Under the pieces are notes generated by a model. It saw nothing but the letters and a program-made list of their open reading frames with translations, did no database searches and had not been told where the DNA came from. The translations under genes and the position numbers were made by a program. From Thunnus maccoyii (lineage: Eukaryota; Chordata; Actinopteri; Scombriformes; Scombridae): 64,000 nt of DNA. The DNA lies in contig NC_056536.1 in NCBI RefSeq assembly GCF_910596095.1, positions 18,213,291 to 18,277,290 of the forward strand, read 5' to 3'. Positions 22,135 to 35,563 of this stretch are shown one piece after another (the stretch's first letter is position 1; the number at the start of each line of letters is the position of its first letter).

Positions 22135-23693
22135 GTAAGTTCCCTTCATGGTGTGGTCTGTAAAGCTTTTCAGGTGTTGTGTTAGGCCTCTGTGCATATG
22201 TAGTAAACAAACTACAATGATGACAGGTTGAGTTGTTTTAAATCTGCCTAGTACAACCATTTATTTGTTGAAAATTTACTTTAACTTCAGGTAATTCTGG
22301 ATTTCATTATTCATGCAATGGACATGTTATTGCCTTCAAACAGATCTAGCAGAAGTGTTGATTCCATATTTTTGATGACATCAGTGTAAAGTATATAATG
22401 TCAGTGAGGTAATCAGGCATATTAGTAGAGAGGGCGAAGGGTAAAAAGTGTTTTTATATCATTTTGTCAGTAGCCTGAAGTCATCTTTTGGGCTGTGGTT
22501 GTGCCTAAACCATAACTACACCATCCAGAACACTGCAGAATAATTAACTGAAATAGTAGAGGAGCTCTGTTCAAATCTGAGGGTGACGTGAACTTTCCAA
22601 AGCAGCTTGGGCTGTTTTTTTTCCGTATTGCCAAGTTGGCTTCAGCATCTAAGAGTTACTGGCGGTAAATCCCTGGGCCAGGCCGGGCACCCCAGAGTAC
22701 AATCACCCCCCACAGCTGTCTATCAGATGTCCCCTGGTCTATTTGGGGAGACAGGCCACTCTAAATTCCTCTCCCCAAGATAATCCTGAGCAGAAAGATG
22801 GGGATGAGAGACAGGAGAAATGGATGAGGGATGGCTATCACTCTGGAATTTTCCTAATCCGCTGGAGCAGTTTGTAACCCCATCGAGCTAGAGAGGTCTT
22901 ACATGACATCATTCCCAGCTGGAACTGACTAATAAAAATGGGAGAGGGACATAAAGAGAGAAAGGTGAGACAGCGAAGGGGTGAATGCCGTAAATCCCTT
23001 GTTGATGTGATAAAGGGCAAGGGGGCAGGAGAGTGACTGAGGGAGAGGAGGGTGAAGATAAGGTGATGACACAAATGAAAACAACAAGGATGAGCTGGCA
23101 AGACAAGTTAAATGAATTAAACCACAGTTAAATGTGTCACAGTTCTCACTATTTTTTAAACATTTTATAGAAAATATCTCCCAAACACACCTGTCCTCAG
23201 CGAGTTCTGACAATGATTGTTAATAACCTTGATGCTAGACTTGAAGACTAGGCTTGATTTAAAATTGCTTATACAACCTCAATTGGGCAATTTAAGTCTC
23301 TCACACAGGAAATCCAATCATGTAAAACTAGGATTTTTCCACAACATGCTTACACAAAATTGGGAGAATGCTTTTGGAAAGTCCTGCAGTGTTAATGCTG
23401 AAAAGATACAGAGATTTGTTTGTGGGGCCATGAGAAGTAGAGCCCAGACTTCTCTTGACAATAAAGTCTCAATAGAGTGTGAACCAGCAGAAGGGTAGAC
23501 GAAAGTGTGTCGAGTTTTGTATGATTGGCCTGCTGACAGCTGATATACATTGACTCCAAATTCTGAGAGGGCGTTCATAGAGAAGTGTGGAAAGATGATC
23601 TGGCCCTCCAAAAGCCGATGAGCAAACACTGACAACTGTTCAGTGTGTTTCTAATCTCTTCTGTCTCTCCTCCAGTGAGGTCTCATCAGCAGG

Positions 23694-25225
23694 ATGCCTG
23701 AACATGTGTGAGTTAATTAGGCTTTGTGTTCTTATTATAGACCATTCACTCATTCATACACACATTAACACAAAACAAATATTTCTGAACTTTTATTGTT
23801 TAGGAATTGTCTCTAAATGTTGGTCTTTCTTCCTTTAAATCTTGTTCATTTTTCTTTTACAGGCAAGAGGTAAGACCATTTGACCACTAACTCTTACAAA
23901 AGGATTTCACGATGCTACAAAATTCCAAAGAAACAACTGACATAATAAGTTTTTAAGCTAAAAGTGAAGTATTAACATTATAATTGTGTTGGCAATATCC
24001 TGAACTATGTTTTCCATCCAGAGAAAACCAAAGATCTCAGCTTCAAGGAAGCTGATGCTCAAGGTGAGAGAGATCATGGACCAAATTTCTACTTTAAACC
24101 ATAATGTAATACAAGTGTTTGACCACAGGAGAGCAGCATAAGTCATCTCCTGCGTTGCTGTGTTCATGTTTGTGCAGAGTCTGATGGTAGCAAAGGCCAA
24201 GGAGGAATTAGAGCAGGAGATCCTGGATAAAGAAGACGAGAAACAGAAGTATCTGTCAGAGAGAGCTCCACCTCTCAACACCAGCAGCTTGGGTCTTGCA
24301 CAGCTACAGGTAACTTGTCCTCAACTTCCCATAATTTTCCTGTTCTTCCCTCCACTGACTTCTCTAATTCAAAACCAGTAAAAGCTCTATTTTTTTTACA
24401 ACTACAGGCAATGTTGTTATCGATGCTGGCTGAAAACATTTTTTCAAGAATTGCACCACATATTTATTTCCTTTTTCAGTCAGTTATCTCAAGAATATGC
24501 CCCTAAGGATGATGCTCTGAGAACTGACATTTTTCCAGATGCACAAATTTGAAGTTGCTCTAGAAATCAGCTAACTTGAATTTGTAATTATGATAATGAA
24601 AATATGCATATCTTTACTTGTGTGTGTGTGTTTATGTGTGTATATGTACAGGATCTCTGCAGAGAGCTCCATGCCAAGATAAATGTGGTGGATGAGGAGC
24701 GATATGACATTGAGGCCAAGGTCATGCTCAACACACGTGAGGTACACTTCAGCTCATTTCCATGTGCAACAGGCAGAATTGGAAATGTTATCGTATTGAT
24801 TAATATGACATCATATAAGTTCTACTTTTCAGATGGCTAATGCCTCTCAATTCTCTGCCCCGGCTCCAGATTAAAGACCTGAACATCAAGGTACTGGACC
24901 TCAGGGGGAAATTCAAGAGGCCTAATCTACGGCGTGTTCGTGTCTCTGCTGACGCCATCCTCCGCTCACTGCTGGGCTCCAAGCACAAAGTCTCTATGGA
25001 CCTCCGCGCCAACCTCAAGTCTGTCAAGAAAGAGGACACTGAAAAGGTGTGTAGAGAAGGAAAAAAAGAGAAAACACACTCATACATACACACAAACACG
25101 ATCAAACCAGCCCGAGCAAGATGCGTACTTTCCTTTGGGCAACTGTGCAGGTAGCTACTGTGAAGTCTCAGATATGCACATGACGTCAGTGTTTAAAGTA
25201 CCATGGAACAGCTGAAAAGTGTGTT

Positions 25226-25285
<60 letters not shown>

Positions 25286-25853
25286 GTGTGCTTGAGATAC
25301 CAAGCAATAGGCCAGCGCAGGGCGGCGACCGTGTGTGTGTGAGAGGAGGTACCGTCAAAAGACAATGATCCCATTGTACACAGAAGAGTAACTTTGCGAC
25401 GGTTCTGCTCACTGATCTGTGTGTGTGGGTGCGTGTGTGCGTGTGTGTGTGTGTGTGTACATGTGCAGATTAGCTGGTACTGGTGTGTTTGTGTGTGTGT
25501 TCGTGTGTCTCTGTATGCACAGGTGCTGCAAACCAGTTATACTAGTATGGTTATACAGAATTCTCCTAGGGGATTCCCAGTTGAAAACATGGATCTCAAA
25601 GGCTTAGACACAACACTAATGACAATAAGAAATTCGGAACCTGCTCTACTTAACCGTCTCTTTAAACAAAACAAAACAAAGAATACTCCCACTCTCTTAC
25701 ATCATCTATTTTTACACCATCTCTTTTAATTACTTTAACTATCTTCAGAAGAGACCAGTAGAGGACAGCGACTGGAGGAAGAATGTGGAGGCCATGTCAG
25801 GGATGGAGGGCAGAAAGAAGATGTTCGATGCTGCTAAGGGTCCTGCCCAGTGA
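23694..25853 (+). CDS. tnni1: troponin I, slow skeletal type
   Basis: The inhibitory subunit of the troponin complex on thin filaments. It blocks actomyosin ATPase until troponin C binds calcium. Coding exons are 23694-23707, 23863-23869 (7-nt microexon), 24022-24063, 24178-24309, 24652-24741, 24870-25046 and 25749-25853: 567 nt, 188 aa (human TNNI1 is 187). Visible parts are the N-terminal [20 protein letters not shown] (troponin C/T binding), [21 protein letters not shown], the inhibitory region [17 protein letters not shown] (about residues 108-124), and the C-terminal [19 protein letters not shown]. There is no long cardiac-type N-terminal extension, so it is not tnni3. Fish have several tnni1-like paralogues; synteny argues for the tnni1 locus, but an a/b suffix cannot be given. 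Confidence 0.95.
25228..25281 (+). repeat. (GT)n microsatellite in the last tnni1 intron
   Basis: About 54 bases of TG dinucleotides. More GT-rich tracts follow at 25415-25510. Confidence 0.95.
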
Positions 25854-26351
25854 ACCCAGAAGGTGGGCTGATGCCATGTGAGCTCCAGCGCTCCTCCTGC
25901 ATCTAGATTGGTTTTGTTGTCTATTATTGCACCTTCTGTATTTCTGTCTCACGCTGTCATCCTTAGTTATGCTCCTGCCACGGAGATGAGAAGATCTCTC
26001 CACACTCCTTTTTCTCCACTTTCCTTAAGAACTGATCTATTTGCTGTTCATTGATGAGGTGTTGAAAATGTCTATATCCATGTGACATGTATTATTATTT
26101 GTATTGTTGGTGTCATAGCTGAACCTCAGAGATTTAGGTTTATATTTGTGCAGAGATGTCAAGGTGCGGCTTGTATCTCTACAAGACAAATGTGGATAGT
26201 ATTATTAGTAGGCCGACTTGGCTGAATTAAAATGCAACTTTGATGTTCTTGTTTGGGGATAAACTGTAAGCATGGCCTGTGGTTTTGTTTATGTCATTAA
26301 ACATAATGATGTGCACTTCATCTGATAAATTTAAATGAAAACTGATATTTC

Positions 26352-26357
26352 AATAAA
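26352..26357 (+). terminator. tnni1: polyadenylation signal AATAAA, tnni1
   Basis: AATAAA about 500 bases after the tnni1 stop, in AT-rich sequence. Confidence 0.55.
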
Positions 26358-27927
26358 ATTAACCAAATGAATCACATTTCATTGTGATGCACTTTTTCCT
26401 ATGCGATTGTGTGCTGAATGAACAATGGCTTCACTTCACAGGGAATCTTCACCACATTAAGGGTTTTCTTGTTACACCTGTCTTCTCTTCGCAGTAGTAC
26501 AATATACTAGAGATACAGCAAAGAAATATGATTTTTACCATTCCAGATACAGGTAAAAGGTGACTTTGCTCAGTCACAGCTATAGAAACACCTTACAGCA
26601 TTCATGGATGCACAGCCTCTGGTATGCTTTTTATGTTAGTGAAATGTGTGAGGAACATTCAAACAAAAAATTGACTCCAAGAAATGCAGCTCTCACACAG
26701 AGGCACTTCTGCAACACAGCTTACATGGTAAGTTATACATTTCTGCTGATGGTCTTTGTCTGCCAGCTGTTTAGGGCCGTGTTCTGTCCACAGCTGTAAA
26801 ACAGTCCTCCTGTTAGCCAATGTGGATGCAAAGAGCCAGCTGTGGTCATGTATCACTAAATACATTTTTGCCTCAGGGAATGTTTGTCTAATTCACTCCC
26901 TGTTTGTGAAGACAGGTCTTCCCTGAAAATGTAAGGCTAATTTTCGGCTCATAGGCTCAGACAGAGTTTGAATACTGCACACATTCATACAAACACACAG
27001 ACAGATTAAACTCTTCACTGCTTGGAATGATACAGCACACATTGCTTCTTTGGCTAGGGAGTGACATGCAAACTAGCTCTATAAGATAGCATCTTAATGG
27101 TACATGTTAGAATGAGCCAACCTCCTCCAAACGTCAGTGAAGGATGATCGCATACTAAAGAAAGAAGGATCTGGATGAGCATCAGATGCTGCACCTCTAA
27201 TCATAATAGTAGCTCATCCTGGTTATTGTGGCCTCATGCTGTGCACATGGCAGGTGCAGGTGTGGTGTAAAGAGGTGGAGGCTATGTGTGTTGGACTGAG
27301 CCCGAGCCTGGGTCAGAGTCCGAGACACTGGGCTTTAGGGGAAGGGTGTGGCCTCACAGAGCAGAGCAAACAACCTGACTCACACTGTAAAGAAAGTGTG
27401 GCTGTCTACTGCAACAAGCATCAATGCAGAGTTGGACATGCACACAAACATAGTTATAGTTTTCATTTTACTATTGGACCATCCAATTCAATTGACCTCT
27501 CTTTAAAAAAACACTTTTAACAGATGTTTTTTGCTGTTTTGTTTTATGTATATTTTTGTTCTAATTATATTTTGTTGGTATCATGCCTGTTACTATCGTG
27601 CCTCTTTGATATATATTTTTTCTTCTTAACTTTCTTAACTCTCATAACCATTGCAACTTTTTAAAAGTGCTATATTAACAAATCCTTCTATTTTCTACTT
27701 AAATTTGACTTAGTAATTAATTAGTAATTGTTTAGTAGTAGTTGTAGTGGTAGTAGTTAGTTGTTGAGTAACTGCTGAGGAGTTCCTATTAGATCAGTTT
27801 TACTTGGTTATTGTTGCATTCCTCCTTTTTATCTAATAATAATAATAATAATCAGGTGGTGTAAAATGGCCTTAAAAGAGTGACTGTCACAGTTATCAAA
27901 ACTGCCACACTGCCACCATATATGGAG

Positions 27928-27983
<56 letters not shown>

Positions 27984-28158
27984 GTGGGTAGCTTACCTTT
28001 GCGGTCATGTGACACCTCAGTGAACTACAGCGGGGTAAAGGTGGACTGTTTTGTGCCTCACTGACTGTAATTTGACTGCCGCCCTCAGAGTGCCCGTCAG
28101 TCAGTCGACTTTCTGTCTGTCAGTGAAGTTCACCTGGAAACTTTACTATTCGTCCAAT
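26358..28158. other. region between tnni1 and lad1, including lad1 5' UTR
   Basis: Mostly unique sequence with no recognised exon. It contains an (AAT)n tract at about 27835-27853, a CT microsatellite (27931-27981), and then the presumed lad1 promoter and 5' UTR leading to the ATG at 28159. Confidence 0.55.
27931..27981 (+). repeat. (CT)n microsatellite upstream of lad1
   Basis: 51 bases of CT repeats about 180 bases before the lad1 start codon, so probably near the promoter. Confidence 0.95.
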
Positions 28159-31100
28159 ATGTCCATCAGTCGGAAAAACTGGTCGGCTTTGTCCAGGTAA
28201 GATTTGAGTTTTCTTAATGCAATATGACACCTGTGTTTGAGAGCACCATCTGCAGCTGCTGCTTTTGAAGTTTAATTTGATTCTAGCATAAAAACGAGTT
28301 AGTTTAGCTATTTACTAGCATTTCTTGACAATATCATTAACGTTTGTAGCAGAAGTCAGCAGTGAGCCATACCACACACATTGTGGTATTATCTCCACTG
28401 ACTGTGTTACAGGCTCTTTATCTTTGCTGTGATGTTTGAATATCTTTCTAGCTGACTACAGTTGAGGTTTTGCAGCTTAAAATGTGAATATTTTTACCAT
28501 TTACCCTGCTGTAAATGTGTTTATCCAGAAAGAAAATCAGCTTCCTGCTGCACTGTAACTGGCTGCAGCAATACTCCAATAAATGATGTATTTTCTGTGC
28601 TTAAAGCTTGATTTATAGTTGCTTAGATAGGCTGTGACTCTACTCATAAACAGATGATGAACAAGTAAAGCAGGTTCTGTGTAACGGCTATTATAACCAT
28701 AATCTCTCCTTCCCAAAAACCAAAACAAGGAGGATTCATTTCTGTAGACTTCAAGTTTTGGCAGTTGATGGATTGTTTGGATAGTGCATTTGTCTGCCAT
28801 GTGTATCTGCATTTTTGCCCTCGTGTCTCTGCATTTGTTTCATTTTCTGTTTTACATCTACGTTTATTGAATATCATGTGTGTTTCCTGTGTGCATTATC
28901 ACCCTGTCCTCAGCCTAGCGCGTCAATGGACAATGGAAGATGAGGAGGAAGTGGAGAGGGAGAAGAGAAGGAGGGTGAAGAGCTCAAGCGGCGACCCCGA
29001 CGCTGACTTCAGTACATCACCTGGAAGCACACCCACCAGTGACAGCACCCGTGGGGCAGACTCCACAAGTGAGACGTCCCAGGGTCTCAGCAGGTTATTC
29101 TCATTATTCAGTAAAACAGAATTTGATTTGTACTTGCCAAAGCTGGATTTATAGACTTCCTGAACATGAGTATGTTGTTGTAGGTGTGTGTGCTCTGCTT
29201 CTTTCTGCTTGTTTTTCAACTTCTATTTTCTCTCTCTTTTTTTCTGTCTTTTTGTTTCATTCTCACCATCTTTCTTTTTCTCTTTGTTTCTTGCATGCAA
29301 TGCTGGTATGTAAGAGTGCATAATCTTTGATGGGAAGCCTTTTTAGTGGTTGGATTTCAGGAGCAAAGAGGGATGGGGGGCGTTTCTTACACTTCTGCCC
29401 CACGGGACTGTGTCATCTGTATACTTTTCAAACACATGAAAAAAACCTGATACTGTGCATGCAATGTATAAAAAGCTGTCAAATAACACCAGCAGCTGAG
29501 TACCTGGAGCAGCAGCTTTCTTCAAAGAGGGAGAGGAACTATAGGGCCTTTCATTAGAGAAACTTGATCTGACACAGTGCCGACAGGTCCTTTCACCCTT
29601 CTCTAGAGACAATCCATCATATATATATCGGTCATTCACATGTATGTCTATATATATATACTGTTTATCTCCAGCGTGGAGCAGATGCAACTGGACTTTG
29701 TGGAGATGCTGCGTGTCCGCGATGAGAAGCGGAGGATGCGGCATGTGGAGACGCTGAGACGACAGAAGGAGGTAGGGGATGATGGAGCGGAAGCTAACAG
29801 AGAAGAAGGAGGCGGCCTCTCAGGAGGCGCAAGGGTCGAGCTACTTGGGGACTTGGATGAGGGGCAGGGCAGTGCACCCCCCTTGGTCAAAACCAAACCA
29901 CAACCACCCCAAAAAACAGCCTCTTACAATCCCAGCAGCAGCAGCAGCAAAACCAGCACTAACATCACAGACAGACAAGTAAGAATCAAGCCAGTTACTT
30001 CCTTTCACCGCTATGAAAGAAATATTTTTTCCCAACTTTTGACAATGACTGAACTGCCTTCACCGACAGATGACAGGCACACAAACACTGGAGAAGCCTT
30101 CACTCAGATCCAAGCTTTAATGTTTTACTGAGACATAACACAGTGCTACCAATAGTGCCAACCTGCAGTGTGGTTAATCACAGTTAGCTGTTACCCCACA
30201 TAGAGCGAAAGTCATGTTAATCATTTTCAACACCCTACAACAGAAACTAAGAGATCGAACTCTGCCCCACATTCTCACACAAACACAGTCTCTTTAAAGA
30301 TGGAGAGACTCAGTGTACATTAGTAACAATATTTAGGAGAACATAGACATGCATGACATCTATGCTAGTTATATTACTAGTTATAAACAACTTCTCTTTG
30401 AGGATAGAGGAAAGTATGTACATTAATCCCCTGTCATATTACTGGACTGAAACTCTTTCAGTGAACCAAGTGACCATGCAAATAATCCATAAAACTTTGA
30501 TAAGGTGTGCTTAAGGTCATAATTTGAACTTTATCTTTTATTACACTTCAAGGCGGCTCTTATTCGGTGTGTCTGCAAATTAGGCCATACCCCTGCAGTG
30601 TTATGTAACGCAAGGTGTGTCTCAGGTGACTGTTCAAAACCTTGTGTGCTCTGCGCTCATTTTGATTGTGTCTTCTGTTTGTGTTTTTGTTAGCATGAAA
30701 ACGGAGAGTCATCGGGCAGAGACCCTGATCCCAAGCCGCCGTCCAACTCAGCTCGCAAGTTTGTCAGGTTAACAAGCACTTTCTTTTTTTCATCTATTGT
30801 TCTTTTTGAAGGTTAGTCTTCAGGAAGTATCAAAACCATTTTTAAGATAAGATAAAAGTTATCAAAGTGTGGCAGAGACCAACAGTGCCGGAAGGCAGTG
30901 ATAGAACAACCAAAAACATGATGATCACCAATTAAAAATGAATAGTGACCTTGGTTTTTGATGAAATTATCAACCATATGAAGACATGTGGTCATAAACC
31001 AGTCTCCAAAAGACACATATTTACTTACCCTTTAGTTTACTTTAGTAAAGGGTAAGTAGTTTACTTTAGTACCCCTGACATATAAATATATACTGTGTAT

Positions 31101-32698
31101 AATCTAATCTTGCATCTACAGACCTTTGTCCCATCAAAAAAATCTTGTCAAGACATTCTGAGGAAGACATTTGATTGTCTGTGAGTTTGAAAACACAAAT
31201 TGTACTTCTGGCTTTCTCTTTGGTTACAAATAAGTTCTCCAAAGAAAATACAAAGTGCAGAGATCTGGCTTTCATGAAGTGTTTCATACATTGTAACAGT
31301 AATGATCTGTCAGTTTGCCAGTCAAAGCATTAAAATGTAAGTCACCATTCTTGGCAGTTTGTCATGGTAGTGAAGGCAAATTTTCAGTTGTTAGTGTTGT
31401 CAATTCATGTCACTTTATTATACAAAGAAGGGTAAATGTGATGAGAGAGCCACATAATAGAAAATATGAAATATTTCAAAAAGAGGCCAGTGAATAGGGT
31501 ACTGTTCAGACTTTAAAGGATGGGTTCACAATTTTTCAAGTCTGTCTAAAAACAGGTTTTGCTCGCTGTAATCATTCCTCATGTCCATACTGACCATTAG
31601 AAGATCCTCTCCAAATGCGTTACAATGCACTGTAAGTGATGGAGGACAAAGTCCTGAGCAAAAATATATTTAAAAGTTTATGTGAAGATAATATAAGGCT
31701 TCAGCCATCTGAGTTAGTCAAATAAGAGAGCCTCTTTGTGACTCGATGGACAGTGTTTCCCTGTTCAGCTGCAGTGGAAGGATTGTAACAAAAAGAGAGA
31801 ATTTGGCACATAAAAAGTCAGTAACTTTGAAAGATACTGACTTGATTTGACTAATTCAGACAGCTGAATTCTCATATTATCTCCAGATAAACTTTTAAAT
31901 ACATCTTTGCATGAAAGGAATTGCCCCCCATCACTTATGTTGAAAGTGCATTATGAATGGGATGTCTTGATGGTCAGTATGAAAAGGAGGAATGATTACA
32001 GCAAGAAAAACATGTGTCAATTTGGGCACCTGACTGTTGTTTTAGCACAGACTTGAAAAATTGTGAACCCGTCCTTTAATAGACTGCAGCTTTACTGCGA
32101 GTTGGTCTTGGATCACTGGTTGCCTTCTCGGTCACATCTTCCACTGACCTTTTAGCTCACTCGTGTTTCTGGTGTTGCAGTTCTGTCTCCATCTCGCTCG
32201 ACAAGAGTCCCTCTGCCAGCGGGAGCACAACTCCCATGAGCCCTTGCTCTCCAACAACCCCCATGTCACCTCGAGGACAGTGGCCTTCGTCCTGTCAGAG
32301 TCCCTCACCTAGGGGAGCTCAAAGCCCTTTTGAGAACGGACACACACAGGAGGTAGTTTAACACGCATGACATCATTTATAACATAACTATCTCTGCTTC
32401 ATGTTTTGCTTGTCAAATGGAGCTTGGCTGCTTGCAAAGTGCTGACGCCACTGCTCGACCATTTAATAAAGCAAAAGCACCCTCTAGTGTTAAGAGCACA
32501 GTGGTGGAGTCGCACCTGCAGCTGCTTGGCACCAAGGAAACAATCTTGAAGAAAAGATGATCAGTGGATAATTAAATCTGAACTTTTTTTACATTATTTT
32601 TCTTTACCTCAGACCAGTGTGAATGACTCTTCTGCCTTTGAACAGTCTACCAAACCTGCCTTTGTCAGACAGAGCTCCAGGACCTTATCTTTCAGGGT

Positions 32699-32732
<34 letters not shown>

Positions 32733-35563
32733 TCTCCAAAGTGAAGGCCAACATTAATTTATGCCTATTTGACTGTTAAAACAAGATTTAATCTTCCATC
32801 AGCCGTCAGATAGTTCAGGATGGTTTGCTTGTGCCAAAAGCTTCGGGCTTATGCTAATAGCTGAGTATTTACCAGCTTTCAGTGCTGACTGGTTGCTTTG
32901 TTAACACCCCAACACATCAGAAGAGAGAGGACGACTGCGCAGGTCCAGAGCTGTCGATATTTAAACGACTGCAAGGTCTGCTAACACACTTATGTTTGGT
33001 CATCAACAGATGATGAAGAAGAAAGAGGAAGATAGCTCACCACTGCAGAGGAGGTAAGAAAAAAAATCCTTGTTTTAACCCTGAGCCTTGCTGTGTCTGT
33101 ATACTTTCAGTTAAATTTCAACTGTTTTATTCTGTTTTAGTGCAAGTGTCAGGGTGGCATCCAAGAAGTTTGAATCCAGCACAGTAAGATAACAATTTAC
33201 TCTCACCTGATGTAAAGTAAAAGTTAGTTTTAATATTTTTTTTTTAGTTTTTACTGCACTTCAATCAATCAGCAAAAATGCTTTATGTGAAACAGATACT
33301 TAAAGAAAATACAATAAAATTAACAAAACAGAATGTCAATACACATGAATAACCAAATGATCACTGCACTTGTTTCTTGGCTTTTTTGCATCAAATTTTT
33401 TAGTGAGATTATTTACAGTATCTCTTCACTCTGCACTTCGGACAGCGCGGTATTCTTTCAATATCAGCTGGGTAAAAAGATCACAAACGTCGACTTACTT
33501 TACTAACTTTAATTCTCTTTTGGTTTGAACCAGAGCCAAAATGAAGATGAAGACAAAGCATCATCCTTCCAGAGGAAGTAAGTTTTTATTGCCGACTAAT
33601 TTGACACTTTTTAGTGCAGCAGTTGACTTACCAGAATAAAACTGGATCTTTGCATATCTGCATTATGCTTTGTGAAGCTCTAGGCAGAGGATTTCATCCC
33701 GGTCCATTCAGGAGAAGATGCAGAGACTGGCCCAGGCTGCACAGGTCAGACTCTCAGGCAACAAAACACAGAAACTCAGCCTTATAATGCAGCATGTTAA
33801 TGTCACAGTAAAATACAGCATACTGTACAATCATATTATTACTCTACATCAGGTCTTAGCACTGTAAATGTCTATGGTGTAAGGTTTGTGGATAGAGTGC
33901 TAACAAACAACAACAAAGTGCCTTTTCTCTGCTTCCTATATTCCATGTAGAAATCTGAAGTGACCAAGTCTCCAGATGTGACCCAGAGGACCCTCTTCCT
34001 GATGGAGGAGGTGTCCAGGAAGAGAGGCCTCTTTGAGAAGGAGCAGCAGGCAGCGAACCCAACCAGCCCTGGAGTTTCCAGACAGGTACGCTCATGACTT
34101 ACAGCAACAGTTTTTATTCTGTATCAGATGTTCCTTTAATGTGTACTGTGTGATGTATTGTGCATGCGCTCTAATGATCTCGCGTCTCTGGTGTTATCAG
34201 GAATTCAGAACCTTCACGTCAGGAATGTCGGACCGGATCAACCGCTGGCTCAACAAGACCAACCAACCTGGCTCTTCACAAAGTCCCTCGGTCAGATCAC
34301 CCATTAACCAGGCTATTTGCATTGTTTCAGGTCAACTTAACCTGCGTCATGTAGGAAGTTATACAAGTGTAGCATCAGGCAACTAGAGGGCAGTAGTACT
34401 CTTTCAGCTTTCAGCTATGCCTCAGTGTCCAAAACAACTTTAATTGTTTTCTTCCTGTTGTTTACCTTTGATTACTTTTGCATTTTACTTTCATCATTAA
34501 GGTCGTTATTTAAACGTGTTCAGGCTGTTTCCACTAATTGAGTGCATTTTTGTTTCTTAACCCTTACATACTGTTCAGGTCAAATTTGACCCATTTTTAA
34601 ATTTGAGAGTTGTAAAAACACCCTAAACATTGTTCTTTTAGCCTGAAATGTTATGACTTTTTCTAGAATGAGCCAGAAAACATAAATATTTACAAAAATG
34701 TGTGTAATTTTTATTTTTGTGCAGCTGATACACATTTCTTGCTTTCTTCACATTCAACAACATTCACTTAAATTATTGTTTGACCTGTTTTAGGTAACGC
34801 AGAACCATAATATAGTGTGATTGTGAGTTAATTAATCACCCACTTACTAATGACTGATGAGGTAATTATAGATGAAAAATGTTTGGTTTGTGGATCAGCA
34901 GTTTGGTATAGAGACTAAATATGAGGGGAAACTGTGAAGGATCAGAATATGAACAGTGTTTAAGGGTTAAATAGGTTTTTTCTTGTGGTTCCAGCCCCTA
35001 TGATTATTTATAATTTAAATTCATCAGAAACATCATTTTTATTCTTTGATTATTTACTCTGCATTCATTCTTCTTATTCTTGTTCTGCTCTGTAATAGTG
35101 GGAGATGTTTGACTTGTTGTGATCAGAGACTTGTGTTCAGAGTTTTACTGGTTAAATTAACTTAAAAAAAAAACTGTCTTCAAAAGTTAATTCATTCAAA
35201 AAAAATTCTGTGACATAACTGAGTTGCTGTTAGTTTTAACAGTAAAGTATCTGTGGCTACAGGGACACAGTCATCTCTGTTTTATCGTAGTGGGAAAAAA
35301 ATATGTTTTTGTTATAATTCTTTATAGAGAAATTATTCTAATACATTAGTTTACTAGACAAATCTAGTTAAAATATATATTTTTTTCTGCATGTTTTCTG
35401 CTGTATTGAAGATTGATTGCCATGTAAAATTAAATGTGATAATCTTTCATTTTTCTATCTGTAGGACTTGAGACATGTGGACATCACCAGCAAGAGGAGC
35501 CTGTTTGAGAGCAAAGGGGAGGACGGTGTTGCAAACACCAGCCCAGGAAAAGTCTACAAGTGA
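28159..35563 (+). CDS. lad1: ladinin-1
   Basis: In mammals ladinin-1 is an epithelial protein, first described at basement-membrane anchoring filaments and also linked to the actin cytoskeleton. Thirteen coding exons join in frame: 28159-28196, 28914-29093, 29675-29978, 30694-30767, 32181-32352, 32613-32696, 33010-33053, 33141-33183, 33534-33577, 33684-33744, 33951-34085, 34201-34290 and 35465-35563 (1368 nt, 455 aa; human is 517). The N-terminus MSISRKNWSALSSLARQWTMEDEEEVERE is the clearest family signature. The middle is low-complexity, Ser/Pro-rich and charged, with a basic-acidic helix LDFVEMLRVRDEKRRMRHVETLRRQKE. C-terminal LFxMEEVSRKRGLFEKE, SDRINRWLNK and KRSLFESKG are also family-like. 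No signal peptide or membrane segment is seen, favouring a cytoplasmic protein. It is preceded by tnni1 and followed by tnnt2, as in human. Confidence 0.92.
31513..32079. mobile_element. long foldback MITE, copy 3 (lad1 intron)
   Basis: A 567-bp near-palindrome. It starts TTAAAGGATGGGTTCACAA and ends TTGTGAACCCGTCCTTTAA, with matching inverted interiors. Same family as 12583-13214. It lies in the lad1 intron between exons 4 and 5. Confidence 0.75.
32700..32731 (+). repeat. (AC)n microsatellite abutting a lad1 splice donor
   Basis: The AC tract begins three bases into the intron, directly after the GTA of the exon 6 donor. Confidence 0.95.
34558..34978. repeat. probable interspersed repeat in the last lad1 intron
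   Basis: Begins TTAACCCTTACATACTGTTC with GGTCAAATTTGACCC, and ends TTAAGGGTTAAA. The ends are inverted (TTAACCCTTA/TTAAGGGTTAA) and the interior resembles a repeat frequent in fish. Boundaries are inferred from these ends only. Confidence 0.5.
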
